This document shows, one piece after another, positions 7,618-16,806 of a DNA stretch of 35,507 nucleotides (positions are counted from its first letter, which is position 1; every line of letters starts with the position of its first letter). The translations under genes and the position numbers were made by a program. Source of the DNA: Euryarchaeota archaeon UBA258 (GTDB lineage Archaea; Thermoplasmatota; Poseidoniia; Poseidoniales; Poseidoniaceae); NCBI GenBank assembly GCA_002502605.1, contig DAPR01000068.1, positions 1-35,507 of the forward strand, given 5' to 3'. The notes under the pieces are model-generated. The model searched no databases. It saw only the letters and a program-made list of their open reading frames with translations, and was not told the DNA's origin.

Positions 7618-10600
7618 ATGCCTAGCGCGACCGAACCCCGTCGAACCCCTACCGTCATCATGCTCGTGATGATGTTCCTCATCGCAGATTTGTTCGTTCC
7701 TCAAGCCGTCCCAGAATGGCGAGAACTTGACGAGCAGCCTGTCGTTTTCAGTGTGACAACTTCCGACGCTCCAACCTACGACACCGTCATTTCCGATACA
7801 AATCCAAACACCGTTGGCAACCAATCCGATGAAGGAGGCGTCGGAATTTCTGAGTTCGGGCAAGAAAGTCGCCTCCTCTTCACATTCCCAATGAACCTCA
7901 CTTCCTCTTCATCCATCCAATCGGCCACGCTTGACCTTGAATGCACAACCGATTCAATTTCCGCGACTCAAATTAATATCTACACCGCTCACGCTAACGC
8001 CTGGAACGATTCTGAAGCAACATGGATGCAAAGTGACACCAACTTGCCATGGGATGCCCAAGGTGCTGATGGAGCAAGCGATCGGGGTGCATGGGAACCA
8101 CCGTTCCGTGCTTCTGCGAACGGAACTTTTAGCCTGAATGTCACAGCCCATGCCCAACAGGCCGCAGCCTCAAACAACAGCGAACTCAACATCTTAGTCT
8201 CAGGAAACGGAGCCCTCTATACGTGTGACCTCCTCGAGAGTCAAGCCATCAACAACCGTCCTTCTCTGACCGTGGTCTCCAGCGCAACAGCAGCGGGAGA
8301 CGGTGGCTCAATGTCGTCAGTCTTTGCTGAAGACGGCCAATCATTGATGACCGACGATTTCATCCTCACCGCTGACCGAGATCCGACGATTGCCTACACC
8401 TCATTGGTTGGTCAGGCGGTCGAATACCAATTTTCCCTAGAACCAAATTTCAAGTCTGAACTCGATCTTGAATGGCATTATTCATCTCTGTGGAACTCGT
8501 TCACCACAACTGGGGCTTCTGGAAGCTATCAAATTCCTTCCGGCGAGCAATTCGACAACGGTTCAGAAGTGCATTACCGATACAGGAGCATGGACTCGAC
8601 AGGAACCCTCGGCGCATGGACCGACGAATCCTTCCTGCTTCCTGCTCACGATGTTACCGACAACGGGGACAACACAGCCAGCATCAGCGTTGACGTTGAT
8701 GACCTCAGCCTTCCAACCGACTTCATTGAAGACACTTATTCGAACCAATTGAGCCGGAACACCAAGTACGGTTCCTCGTCAACCATGGTTGCAACCCTCA
8801 CCTCAAACAAGGAATCCATGATTCACTTCCGCATGGACCTCAGCCTGCTTGGTTTGCCAGCAAACGCTACCATCATCGACGCAAATGTGGAATTACAACG
8901 CCAATCCTCCAGCGGCTCCACCATGCTTTCAATGCATGAGATGGAATCAAACATCTGGATTGAAGATGAAGTGACTTGGAACCGCGGTTCAAACGCAAAC
9001 AACTGGGACGACGGTGGCCGAGAATACGCTTCGACAGCGACAGACACAGGTCTCAATGGTTCACAAACAGCATCCCGGTTCGAGTTTAGTTTCACTGACA
9101 GCCTGCAACAATGGATTGAATCTCCAACAAACGACCCTGCTGATTACCTCATCGTGGCTCGTGGTGACAACGGGGCGTATTCCTCCACGGGCACTGTGTC
9201 AACAACATTCCACACCTCAGAAGCATCTATTGAAGCAGATCAGCCATCCGTAGAGATCACCTATGCTTGGGGCACAGGGGCGACCTTACCGAGTGTGAGC
9301 CTCACAGCGCCTGCTCAAGGCGAAGCGGTTTGGAACCAATCAGGTCACAACTTCTCAGCCAACACAACGCCTTCAATTGAATGGGACGGCACGGCATCTT
9401 CCTCCTACGACATCGCTTTCCAAATGGCAACCGATGAGCAGTTCCGAGACAGGGTATGGGACGTGAAAACCTCATCAAGTTCGGCATTCGCTTCCAGCGA
9501 CGGCATCATCAACATGACAGGAACTGATGCACTCGATGTTGGGAACATGTACTTCTGGCGTATGGCGCACCTCGATTCTGATGGGCGGTACGGTGGGTGG
9601 ACCACTTCGAATTTCCTTGTGAGTTCAGCAGAGTCCACTTGGCTTGGCGGCGATCGGTATGAATTCCGCATGAGCAACGGTAATGGCACAGTTGACGGCC
9701 TTTACCCTGCATGCATGGACACGTTCATTGACAGCGGAACACCAAACCAAAATTACGATGATGAATCGAAACTTCTTGTGTCGTACAACACCTATCCTTT
9801 CGAAACAATGGCGCTCATGAGTTGCGATTTGAAATCCAACCTTCTGCCTGCAGGATATGCCGTTGAATCGGCCAACCTCGAGTTCACTTTAGGGAGCAAC
9901 CCCTTCAACGCACCAACCCTTGCCGTTTGGGAAAACACCCAGGACAACTGGACTGCAGACGGAGCCACTTGGACCACATACGACGGTGTCAACAACTGGG
10001 GTATGGCAGGAGCAAAAGGAGCAGAGCGCGGCTCTTTGCTTGATTCTGTAAGCCTCGGCACCTCATTCAGCTCGGGCTCGACCGTCGAATGGAACGTCAC
10101 CTTGGGTGTCCAAAACGCCATGAGGGAGAACCGCAGTGTGAATTTCTTGTTGGGGATTTTAGGTGTTGGATCAGGTCAAACAAGAGACGTACAATTGTAT
10201 CCTGGAAGTGGAGCAGTCTCCACTCGACCCGAACTCACCTTCGTCTATGTGCCAGGTTCTAACGCCGTACCAAACGACCCGTCGCCTATGGCACCATTGA
10301 ACGGTTCATGGTCGATTGGCTCCGGTGTGGATTTGACGCCGCTCGATCAACCAATGCTTGAATGGAACTTCAACAGCAACCTCAGCGTTGGTGGTTACGC
10401 AGTACAACTGGACACCACCTCAACCTTCGATTCATCCGATCTCCAAGTGTTCACCTCGTGGAACGACGCAGGGTTCGACCTTGCAAACAACACCTACACG
10501 CCTGCAACAGGACTCGAAGAAGGCACAACATGGCATTGGCGAGTTCGTGCAATCTCCGCCACCAACCAAATCGGAAATTGGTCCAACAGCTTCCACTTCT

Positions 10601-13600
10601 TGTTGCCGGACCTCACCACCTGGCAAACTTGCCAAGATGGTTCATGCGCTGCAGTCGAGTTGCACCACCGTGAAGCCATGCCTGCGCTCAACCTTCCTAA
10701 TTTCGAAGACACCTATGTCTACGAAGCTGGAGCAGGTTCGAGTTCAACTCATGACGATGATACCCAGATGAAAGTAGGTGCAATTGGATACGACCGACAA
10801 GCCGTATCCCTCATTCGAATTCCATTGAATGCTGTGCCACAACCCGCTAATGCCCGCGTAACCGATGCGGGTCTCAACTTGTTTTCTGAATTCGGATCCT
10901 CAACAGGCGAACCGCTTGCTGTGCGGCCAGTGCTTCAAAACTGGAACGGTGACGCCAACGATACGACCTACGACGGCACCAACAATTGGTCCGCCCTTGG
11001 CGGCCGAGACATTGGCGTTGATGCCGGTCCTTATGTCGACCTGCAAACATCGGTCAGCGCTGCATGGATGACATGGGATGTCACAGAAGCCGTGCAAGCC
11101 GCCCTTGACGCTGGTTCCTCTTCCCTTTCACTCATGGTGTACGCATCCAATGACATCACCTCTTGGAATTCAGGAGCAAATGTGATCACATTCACCAGCA
11201 CTGAAGGCATATCTTCGAATCGACCTTGGCTTAATTTGACATGGACCAACGGAACGGCAGCTGTCCCAAGCACAACTGGAACGAATGCTGGACCAGCCAA
11301 TGCATCCATTCTCTGGAACGCAACAAGCCACGCCGTTCTGCCCGAGTATGCTCCTCTGCTTTCTTGGACTTTACCAGCCAGTGCTTCGGCTCCTGCTGCA
11401 TGGCGAGTCATGCTGTTCGCAGATGCAGATGACGACATGGCAGGGCGTACAGTCTACGACTCTCGAGTGAATCCAAGCGCCTTTGATTTGACCAACTTGA
11501 CCTTCACTCCGCCGACTGAAATCCAAAACCTCCAGACTGTTCGCTGGACAGTTCAGCCGATTGACACGGGGATGATTGGCCCCCAAAGCAACTCAACCAT
11601 CTTCTACATCCCAAGCGTTATGTCGGGCGAAGTCGATGCAAACCACGCATGGATTGACCTTCAGGACGGAAGTTTGGTGGCCGACCTAGACTACCCAAGC
11701 CTCACCCTTGACACGGCTCTCGATAGCGGGAACACCCAAGCAAACAACGGTGCAAGCGGCTATTTGGCCGTCGGGCAAAGCCCAACAAGCAGCACCCTTC
11801 GTTCCTCGACCCTTTTGTCGATTGACTTCAGCACCTTGCCAATGCCAGCGGTCTATGAAATCGACAATGCCTCCCTACACCTTTCAGCAGTTGCCGGCAG
11901 TGGAGAAGTGTTTGTCACAGTGTCAGAAATGATCACCTCGTGGGATGAAGCTTCTTCTTGGGCCTACCCCGGAAACAACACCACCTCATGGGTTGGTACC
12001 GGCGCATACCACTCTGCAGATTCACATATCCCAGAAACCGAAGGATTCTGGATGAACGGTACAAGCGTCTATGACATCAACGTCACCGCCATGCTCCAAC
12101 ATGCCATCCTCCGTGGACAAGAAAGTCTGAACATTCTGATTCAGGCTGAAGAAGTCGACGGCACCGTTGATGGAGTCTACTACATTGCAAGCAGCGAAAA
12201 CACGGTCCAAGCCGACCGACCGCTTCTTTCGTTTACCTATGGCACTTCACCAGCATGGGTTCCTTCTGCCCCAACGAACATGTTGCCTGCAGATGGCTCG
12301 ACCTTGTGGAACCTCTCTGCAACCCGCCCAAGCGGCGCGGATGAAGTCTATGCGAATTGGACCTCCTCAGAAACCAACCAAACTCAATGGGTTCTGTGTG
12401 GTGCCAGCGAGCCAAGGATGATTGAAGACCTCGAATGCTTCGATTCAGCATCGGCAGCAGACGGCGTTTGGCCTGATACTTCTTGGGACCCAGCCAACCT
12501 CACAATGGGGGACACGAACATGACCAAGGGTGACTTCTGGAACCATTGGCGCGTTCGAGCAGACCAAGATGGACGGATTGGCCAATGGTCTTCAGTCCAA
12601 AAATTCCGTATTCCTGAAAATCAAGGTTATGACGATGGGGATGGCAACCAATCACTCGGACTCTACCGAGGTTCAATCTTCGAAGAAACTGGTCTCCTGC
12701 CAAGCGTCCCGGATGCTGAAATATCTTCGTCGATCTCCACCAATATCGGATCAGCTCAAACCATCAACCTCGGAACATCAAGTTCTGGATCTGGTCAAAG
12801 CAGCATTATGTTTGAGTACGATCTTAGCGCCATGCCGTGGCCAGCCGCTATGACACCGACTTCAATGCTGCTTGGTTTGTACCGACATAACGTCGTTGGC
12901 ACATCAGCAACCACCGTTTCAGCCCACGCCTGTGGTTCCTTCGTTGAAAGCAGCGTGACGTGGAACAACACCCCGACCTGCTCGCCAAGTGAAATCACCA
13001 GGTCAACCCTCACATTGAGCCCTTCAAGCGGATGGATTGAGTGGGATTTGACGAGTTTGGCACAATCCAATGTAGCCAATGGCAACATGACCATGACGGT
13101 CATGCTCGAAGTGGTTGGAACCCCATTCACCAACCACCAATTCTACTCTTCGGATTATCACAACGAGAGCTTAAGGCCACGTTTGGTCGTGGAGTACATC
13201 GATAACGTCGATGGAATTCAACCCCCAAGCCAACCAAGCCTCACCTATCCAACCGATGGAAAGGTCCTCTACAACACAAGTGGTGTCGTGCTTGAGCCAG
13301 ATGCATCCCCGGTGCTCACTTGGGCGCCATCAACCGGTGCGACAGGATACATTGTGACCATTGCCAATCAATCTGGAGTCTACAAATTCCGTTCGTGGGA
13401 AGGCACAGCAATCACCGGTACAAGTTTCCGGTTCCCTACCAGTCTTGATACAGGCGAAGTCTTCCAGTGGTGGGTCCAAGGTGTCAATCAATCGATTCCA
13501 GGCCCTTCCTCCTCTCGTTGGTCGTTCGCTATCGGCGATCCGGCTCACACAGATAACGGCGATATGACTTACACATACGCATTCCAAACAGGAAGTGAGG

Positions 13601-16600
13601 TGACTCAATTCGGCCATACCAACATACGTGAAACTCACTTGAGCGAAGCAGATGGTGATTCCAACTTCGGTGACTCTGACATCATTGAAGTGGGTACATA
13701 TTTCGGTCAAAACAGTGGTCAGAAAGCCTACATGACCTTCGCTCTGGACAACAGCCAAGTTCCACTGCCTGCTCATGCAAGCATTCACTCTGCAAGCCTT
13801 GGGCTCTACATTGACTCTTGGATTGCTGCTGGTGGTGCTAACGCCATGACCTTCAATGTCCACCGCATCACAAACACCCAATGGAGTCAATCCGCTTCTT
13901 CGTGGAACAATGCCTCTTCGGGTGTTGCATGGGGCGCGGCCGGTATGCAAGCAGGTGTTGATTACGATGCCACACCGGTTTCCAGCTTTGTTGAAACTGA
14001 CATGACCGACAACCGATGGATCTGGTTTGACATCGGTGCACAAGGCATGCTGATCGACAACGACAACGCATGGCTCATCATTGGTACGCCAAACAGAGGC
14101 GATATGATGGCGAACTTCATTGCCAGTGAATCGATGATTGAACGGGCAGATGAGCGACCAATCATTCAACTCAACCACACTGATGTGACAACCATCGATG
14201 TAACACCAACGGCTCCAACGACAAACGCCGACACATCGATTTCGTTTGCTTACGCATCTTACAATCACCTTTCGATGGCCGTCAATGCACCAATTGTTTG
14301 GTCTGCCTCCAATGGAAGCATCTCAACCACTGGTATCTTCACGCCCTACGCTTCAGGCCAACACACAGTCTCTGCGTGCTTCGGCCTTGTTTGTGCTGTT
14401 GAAACCGTCACCGTCACCCCCGGTGCACCGACAACGCTTGTTGCCACGGGTTCAGCCAGTGAGATTACAGCAGACCAAACCATGACCATTACCGCACAAG
14501 TGGTTGACCAGTTCGGCAATGTTGTGCCAAACGAGGTCATCACGTACACTCCAAGCAACGGTAGCATGGATCTTGCACAACCAAATGTGTTTAATCCGTA
14601 TGCTGTTGGACTTCAAACGATTACCGTCGGTTGGAACGGTCAAACGGTGGATGTGGATGTTCTTGTGACCACTGGTGTTGCGTCATACTTCACACTGGAA
14701 GGTTGCTCAGGTACCAATCCAGCAGGCGTCTGGTGTTCAATTACCCATACATTGTACGACCAATTCGACAACGAAATCGTCGATGTATCCCAAGCAGGCT
14801 CACTGACATGGACCGTGGAAAACGGAAACTACAGCACCCTTAACGAGGAATACTTCCCAGACCATGTTGGTGTGTGGATGCTTAACCTCACTTCCACAAG
14901 TGGAGCTGAAGGTCAACTTGCCATTGTTGTTGGACACGGTGAAATGGATCGCCTTGAACTTGACCTTTCAGCAACAGAAATCACAGCAGATGACCGCATT
15001 TACATCAACACAACTCGCATAGACGTACGTGGAAACCGTTTGCCAGTGTACTTGCCTAGCCAAAATTGGACCAAGACCTCCGACGGTCTTCTCACCGTTG
15101 GCGGCCCTGCAATTTGGGACCCTGTCTCGCGAGGAGAAAAAATTCTCGAGGCCAGGTACGAAGACAAATTCACGCAAGTGTCGATCACTGTTGAACAAGG
15201 TGACATTGTCACCCTTGTCCTTGTGGTTTCCAACGTCGATTCAGTCGGTGACACCTTCCAACTCACCGCCGATGATTCAATCGACGTGAAGGTCAAAGCA
15301 ACCGACCAGAAAGGCAACCGTTGGTCAATCAACGCAAATTGGACGTTGGTCCACGCTACATGGAGCGATCAAAGCATCTTGGAAGGTGCAGATCTCGCCA
15401 ACGATGAGGTGACATTCCAGCCATACCAGTCATCCGCCACAGCATACACAATCTTCGCAGTGTACGATGACGGCCAAATGGTCCATGAAGTCAGCCTCTT
15501 TGTTGAAGTGACTCAAGGTGACTTGATTTCAACCACCGTTTCTGCCATTGCTTCGGATGGGACGTCGGGTGAGAGTTTTGCTCTAACCGCCGATGAGCAC
15601 ATCGACTTCTCGGCAAGCCTCGAAGACCAAGACACGAACGCAATTGACTCGAGCACGCTGAAATGGGTGCTGATTGACACGGACAACGATGTCATGACAG
15701 ACATCACAAGCCAATTGATCGCCAACAGCATGCGTTGGGAGGCGACGGATGTGGGCAACTTCACCATCTCAGGATTCGCAATAAGCAACGCAGGTTACAA
15801 CATCAGTGATTCAGTATCGATCTCAGTGCTTCACGGCGTTGCTGTGAGCGTCAGTTCGGCCATGGACACCACTGCACAAGATGCAGGAAAGGAAATCTCC
15901 ATCCAAATCACTGGAACGGACGCTGACGGAAACACCTTCCCACAAACGGTGGAATGGACGGAGAACAACAGTGCAGTGAGCGACATAACAGCAGGCGAGG
16001 GAGAAGGTGCATACACCTACTTCGCCCGCACAGCCGGACCCCACACATTGGAGTTCAGTGCAGGCCAAGCCTCCGATTCATTGGAACTGTCCGTTGCTGC
16101 GCAGCGTACGGTGAGTTCCATCACCGTTGAGCTCTCCTCTGATACGACCGATCAACTGGGAAGTTTCACCGTGACCGTTCTTGCCTTCGATGCTTATGAT
16201 AACCCAATTCAAGTTCCTGCAAGCACGAACGTCGACTCCACTGGCCGGGCAGAAGTCTTGGCTCAAGGTCAAGGCGTTTGGAAGGTTGTGACGCTTGATA
16301 GCGGCGCTCAAGAAGTAACCGTAACATCTGGCAAGGTCTCCGAATCACTGGAGTATGAAGTCGTTGGTAACGTCGGTGGCTTCTTCAAAGCCGGTGGGCC
16401 ATTGTATTATGTTGGTGCTGTGTTGCTTGGCATCATCATCGTTGTAATTTTGGGACTCCTTGTTGTGACCCTTCGCGGTGGCGATGAAGATTACGAAGAT
16501 TACGATGAAGACGACGAGTATGACGACGAACCGGCAACTCGACCTGCTGCAGGGCCAACAGGGCCTGCACCGGCAGCTGGACCTACAGGGCCTGCTCCGG

Positions 16601-16767
16601 GACCATCAGGGCCGGCGCCGACCCCGGAACCCGAGCCTGAAGAAGACACCTCTTGGATGACAGATCACAGGGTCGATGACGATGGCACCGAATGGGCTGA
16701 AGATGAAAACGGCACCTGGTGGTACCGTCAACCAGACGAAACCGAATGGTCTGAATGGACAGAGTGA
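7618..16767 (+). CDS. Giant (~3050 aa) exported surface protein: DNRLRE-like and Ig-like repeats, membrane anchor, Trp-rich tail
   Basis: An N-terminal signal peptide (TVIMLVMMFLIADLFV) is followed by about seven DNRLRE/CBM96-like beta modules, recognisable by D-T-x-I/V starts, DLSxLP-type strands and VTWN/ATWT motifs. They begin near 7780, 8700, 9700, 10695, 11690, 12700 and 13620. Between them sit fibronectin-III-like modules with WHWRVRA-type strands. From ~14200 to 16360 come Ig-like (BIG/invasin-type) repeats with DQFGN and DADGN signatures. One membrane helix follows (about 16400-16475). The cytoplasmic tail is acidic, then Pro/Gly/Ala repeats, then a Trp-rich end (EWAEDENGTWWYRQPDETEW). 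Many N-x-S/T sites suggest heavy glycosylation. It is probably an adhesin or a binder of polysaccharide or particles; no catalytic domain was seen. The ATG at 7618 has GGAGTGA 5 nt upstream, so the in-frame ATG at 7588 is not used. Confidence 0.9.
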   Translation: MPSATEPRRTPTVIMLVMMFLIADLFVPQAVPEWRELDEQPVVFSVTTSDAPTYDTVISDTNPNTVGNQSDEGGVGISEFGQESRLLFTFPMNLTSSSSIQSATLDLECTTDSISATQINIYTAHANAWNDSEATWMQSDTNLPWDAQGADGASDRGAWEPPFRASANGTFSLNVTAHAQQAAASNNSELNILVSGNGALYTCDLLESQAINNRPSLTVVSSATAAGDGGSMSSVFAEDGQSLMTDDFILTADRDPTIAYTSLVGQAVEYQFSLEPNFKSELDLEWHYSSLWNSFTTTGASGSYQIPSGEQFDNGSEVHYRYRSMDSTGTLGAWTDESFLLPAHDVTDNGDNTASISVDVDDLSLPTDFIEDTYSNQLSRNTKYGSSSTMVATLTSNKESMIHFRMDLSLLGLPANATIIDANVELQRQSSSGSTMLSMHEMESNIWIEDEVTWNRGSNANNWDDGGREYASTATDTGLNGSQTASRFEFSFTDSLQQWIESPTNDPADYLIVARGDNGAYSSTGTVSTTFHTSEASIEADQPSVEITYAWGTGATLPSVSLTAPAQGEAVWNQSGHNFSANTTPSIEWDGTASSSYDIAFQMATDEQFRDRVWDVKTSSSSAFASSDGIINMTGTDALDVGNMYFWRMAHLDSDGRYGGWTTSNFLVSSAESTWLGGDRYEFRMSNGNGTVDGLYPACMDTFIDSGTPNQNYDDESKLLVSYNTYPFETMALMSCDLKSNLLPAGYAVESANLEFTLGSNPFNAPTLAVWENTQDNWTADGATWTTYDGVNNWGMAGAKGAERGSLLDSVSLGTSFSSGSTVEWNVTLGVQNAMRENRSVNFLLGILGVGSGQTRDVQLYPGSGAVSTRPELTFVYVPGSNAVPNDPSPMAPLNGSWSIGSGVDLTPLDQPMLEWNFNSNLSVGGYAVQLDTTSTFDSSDLQVFTSWNDAGFDLANNTYTPATGLEEGTTWHWRVRAISATNQIGNWSNSFHFLLPDLTTWQTCQDGSCAAVELHHREAMPALNLPNFEDTYVYEAGAGSSSTHDDDTQMKVGAIGYDRQAVSLIRIPLNAVPQPANARVTDAGLNLFSEFGSSTGEPLAVRPVLQNWNGDANDTTYDGTNNWSALGGRDIGVDAGPYVDLQTSVSAAWMTWDVTEAVQAALDAGSSSLSLMVYASNDITSWNSGANVITFTSTEGISSNRPWLNLTWTNGTAAVPSTTGTNAGPANASILWNATSHAVLPEYAPLLSWTLPASASAPAAWRVMLFADADDDMAGRTVYDSRVNPSAFDLTNLTFTPPTEIQNLQTVRWTVQPIDTGMIGPQSNSTIFYIPSVMSGEVDANHAWIDLQDGSLVADLDYPSLTLDTALDSGNTQANNGASGYLAVGQSPTSSTLRSSTLLSIDFSTLPMPAVYEIDNASLHLSAVAGSGEVFVTVSEMITSWDEASSWAYPGNNTTSWVGTGAYHSADSHIPETEGFWMNGTSVYDINVTAMLQHAILRGQESLNILIQAEEVDGTVDGVYYIASSENTVQADRPLLSFTYGTSPAWVPSAPTNMLPADGSTLWNLSATRPSGADEVYANWTSSETNQTQWVLCGASEPRMIEDLECFDSASAADGVWPDTSWDPANLTMGDTNMTKGDFWNHWRVRADQDGRIGQWSSVQKFRIPENQGYDDGDGNQSLGLYRGSIFEETGLLPSVPDAEISSSISTNIGSAQTINLGTSSSGSGQSSIMFEYDLSAMPWPAAMTPTSMLLGLYRHNVVGTSATTVSAHACGSFVESSVTWNNTPTCSPSEITRSTLTLSPSSGWIEWDLTSLAQSNVANGNMTMTVMLEVVGTPFTNHQFYSSDYHNESLRPRLVVEYIDNVDGIQPPSQPSLTYPTDGKVLYNTSGVVLEPDASPVLTWAPSTGATGYIVTIANQSGVYKFRSWEGTAITGTSFRFPTSLDTGEVFQWWVQGVNQSIPGPSSSRWSFAIGDPAHTDNGDMTYTYAFQTGSEVTQFGHTNIRETHLSEADGDSNFGDSDIIEVGTYFGQNSGQKAYMTFALDNSQVPLPAHASIHSASLGLYIDSWIAAGGANAMTFNVHRITNTQWSQSASSWNNASSGVAWGAAGMQAGVDYDATPVSSFVETDMTDNRWIWFDIGAQGMLIDNDNAWLIIGTPNRGDMMANFIASESMIERADERPIIQLNHTDVTTIDVTPTAPTTNADTSISFAYASYNHLSMAVNAPIVWSASNGSISTTGIFTPYASGQHTVSACFGLVCAVETVTVTPGAPTTLVATGSASEITADQTMTITAQVVDQFGNVVPNEVITYTPSNGSMDLAQPNVFNPYAVGLQTITVGWNGQTVDVDVLVTTGVASYFTLEGCSGTNPAGVWCSITHTLYDQFDNEIVDVSQAGSLTWTVENGNYSTLNEEYFPDHVGVWMLNLTSTSGAEGQLAIVVGHGEMDRLELDLSATEITADDRIYINTTRIDVRGNRLPVYLPSQNWTKTSDGLLTVGGPAIWDPVSRGEKILEARYEDKFTQVSITVEQGDIVTLVLVVSNVDSVGDTFQLTADDSIDVKVKATDQKGNRWSINANWTLVHATWSDQSILEGADLANDEVTFQPYQSSATAYTIFAVYDDGQMVHEVSLFVEVTQGDLISTTVSAIASDGTSGESFALTADEHIDFSASLEDQDTNAIDSSTLKWVLIDTDNDVMTDITSQLIANSMRWEATDVGNFTISGFAISNAGYNISDSVSISVLHGVAVSVSSAMDTTAQDAGKEISIQITGTDADGNTFPQTVEWTENNSAVSDITAGEGEGAYTYFARTAGPHTLEFSAGQASDSLELSVAAQRTVSSITVELSSDTTDQLGSFTVTVLAFDAYDNPIQVPASTNVDSTGRAEVLAQGQGVWKVVTLDSGAQEVTVTSGKVSESLEYEVVGNVGGFFKAGGPLYYVGAVLLGIIIVVILGLLVVTLRGGDEDYEDYDEDDEYDDEPATRPAAGPTGPAPAAGPTGPAPGPSGPAPTPEPEPEEDTSWMTDHRVDDDGTEWAEDENGTWWYRQPDETEWSEWTE
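8703..14190 (+). repeat. Tandem ~1-kb protein-level modules (DNRLRE-like plus FN3-like)
   Basis: Within the giant gene the DNRLRE-like modules recur at about 8.70, 9.70, 10.70, 11.69, 12.70 and 13.62 kb, a spacing close to 1 kb (about 330 residues). Each is followed by a fibronectin-like module with W-H/Q-W-x-V-R/Q and a P-S-x-P-x-D-G-S linker. The similarity is at protein level; the DNA copies are diverged, so this is an old duplication. A first, more diverged module lies near 7.78-8.28 kb. Confidence 0.65.
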
Positions 16768-16794
16768 GCATAGTCTTTGATACAGGTTGAGGAT

Positions 16795-16801
16795 GGAGGT
16801 G
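16795..16801 (+). promoter_or_regulatory. Shine-Dalgarno (GGAGGTG) for the Ig-repeat protein
   Basis: GGAGGTG lies 5 nt before the ATG at 16807 in the short gap after the giant gene. It excludes the TTG at 16777 as start. Confidence 0.65.
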
Positions 16802-16806
16802 GGTCA

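Noticed and set aside
8703..14190. Repeats as CRISPR or DNA tandem array
   Set aside because: Spacing is ~1 kb and similarity is only at protein level; there are no short identical direct repeats with unique spacers.
13330..14268. 312-codon antisense ORF inside the giant surface gene
   Set aside because: It is the reverse of well-formed DNRLRE modules, has an unusual Cys/Val/Arg composition and no recognisable domain or ribosome site.
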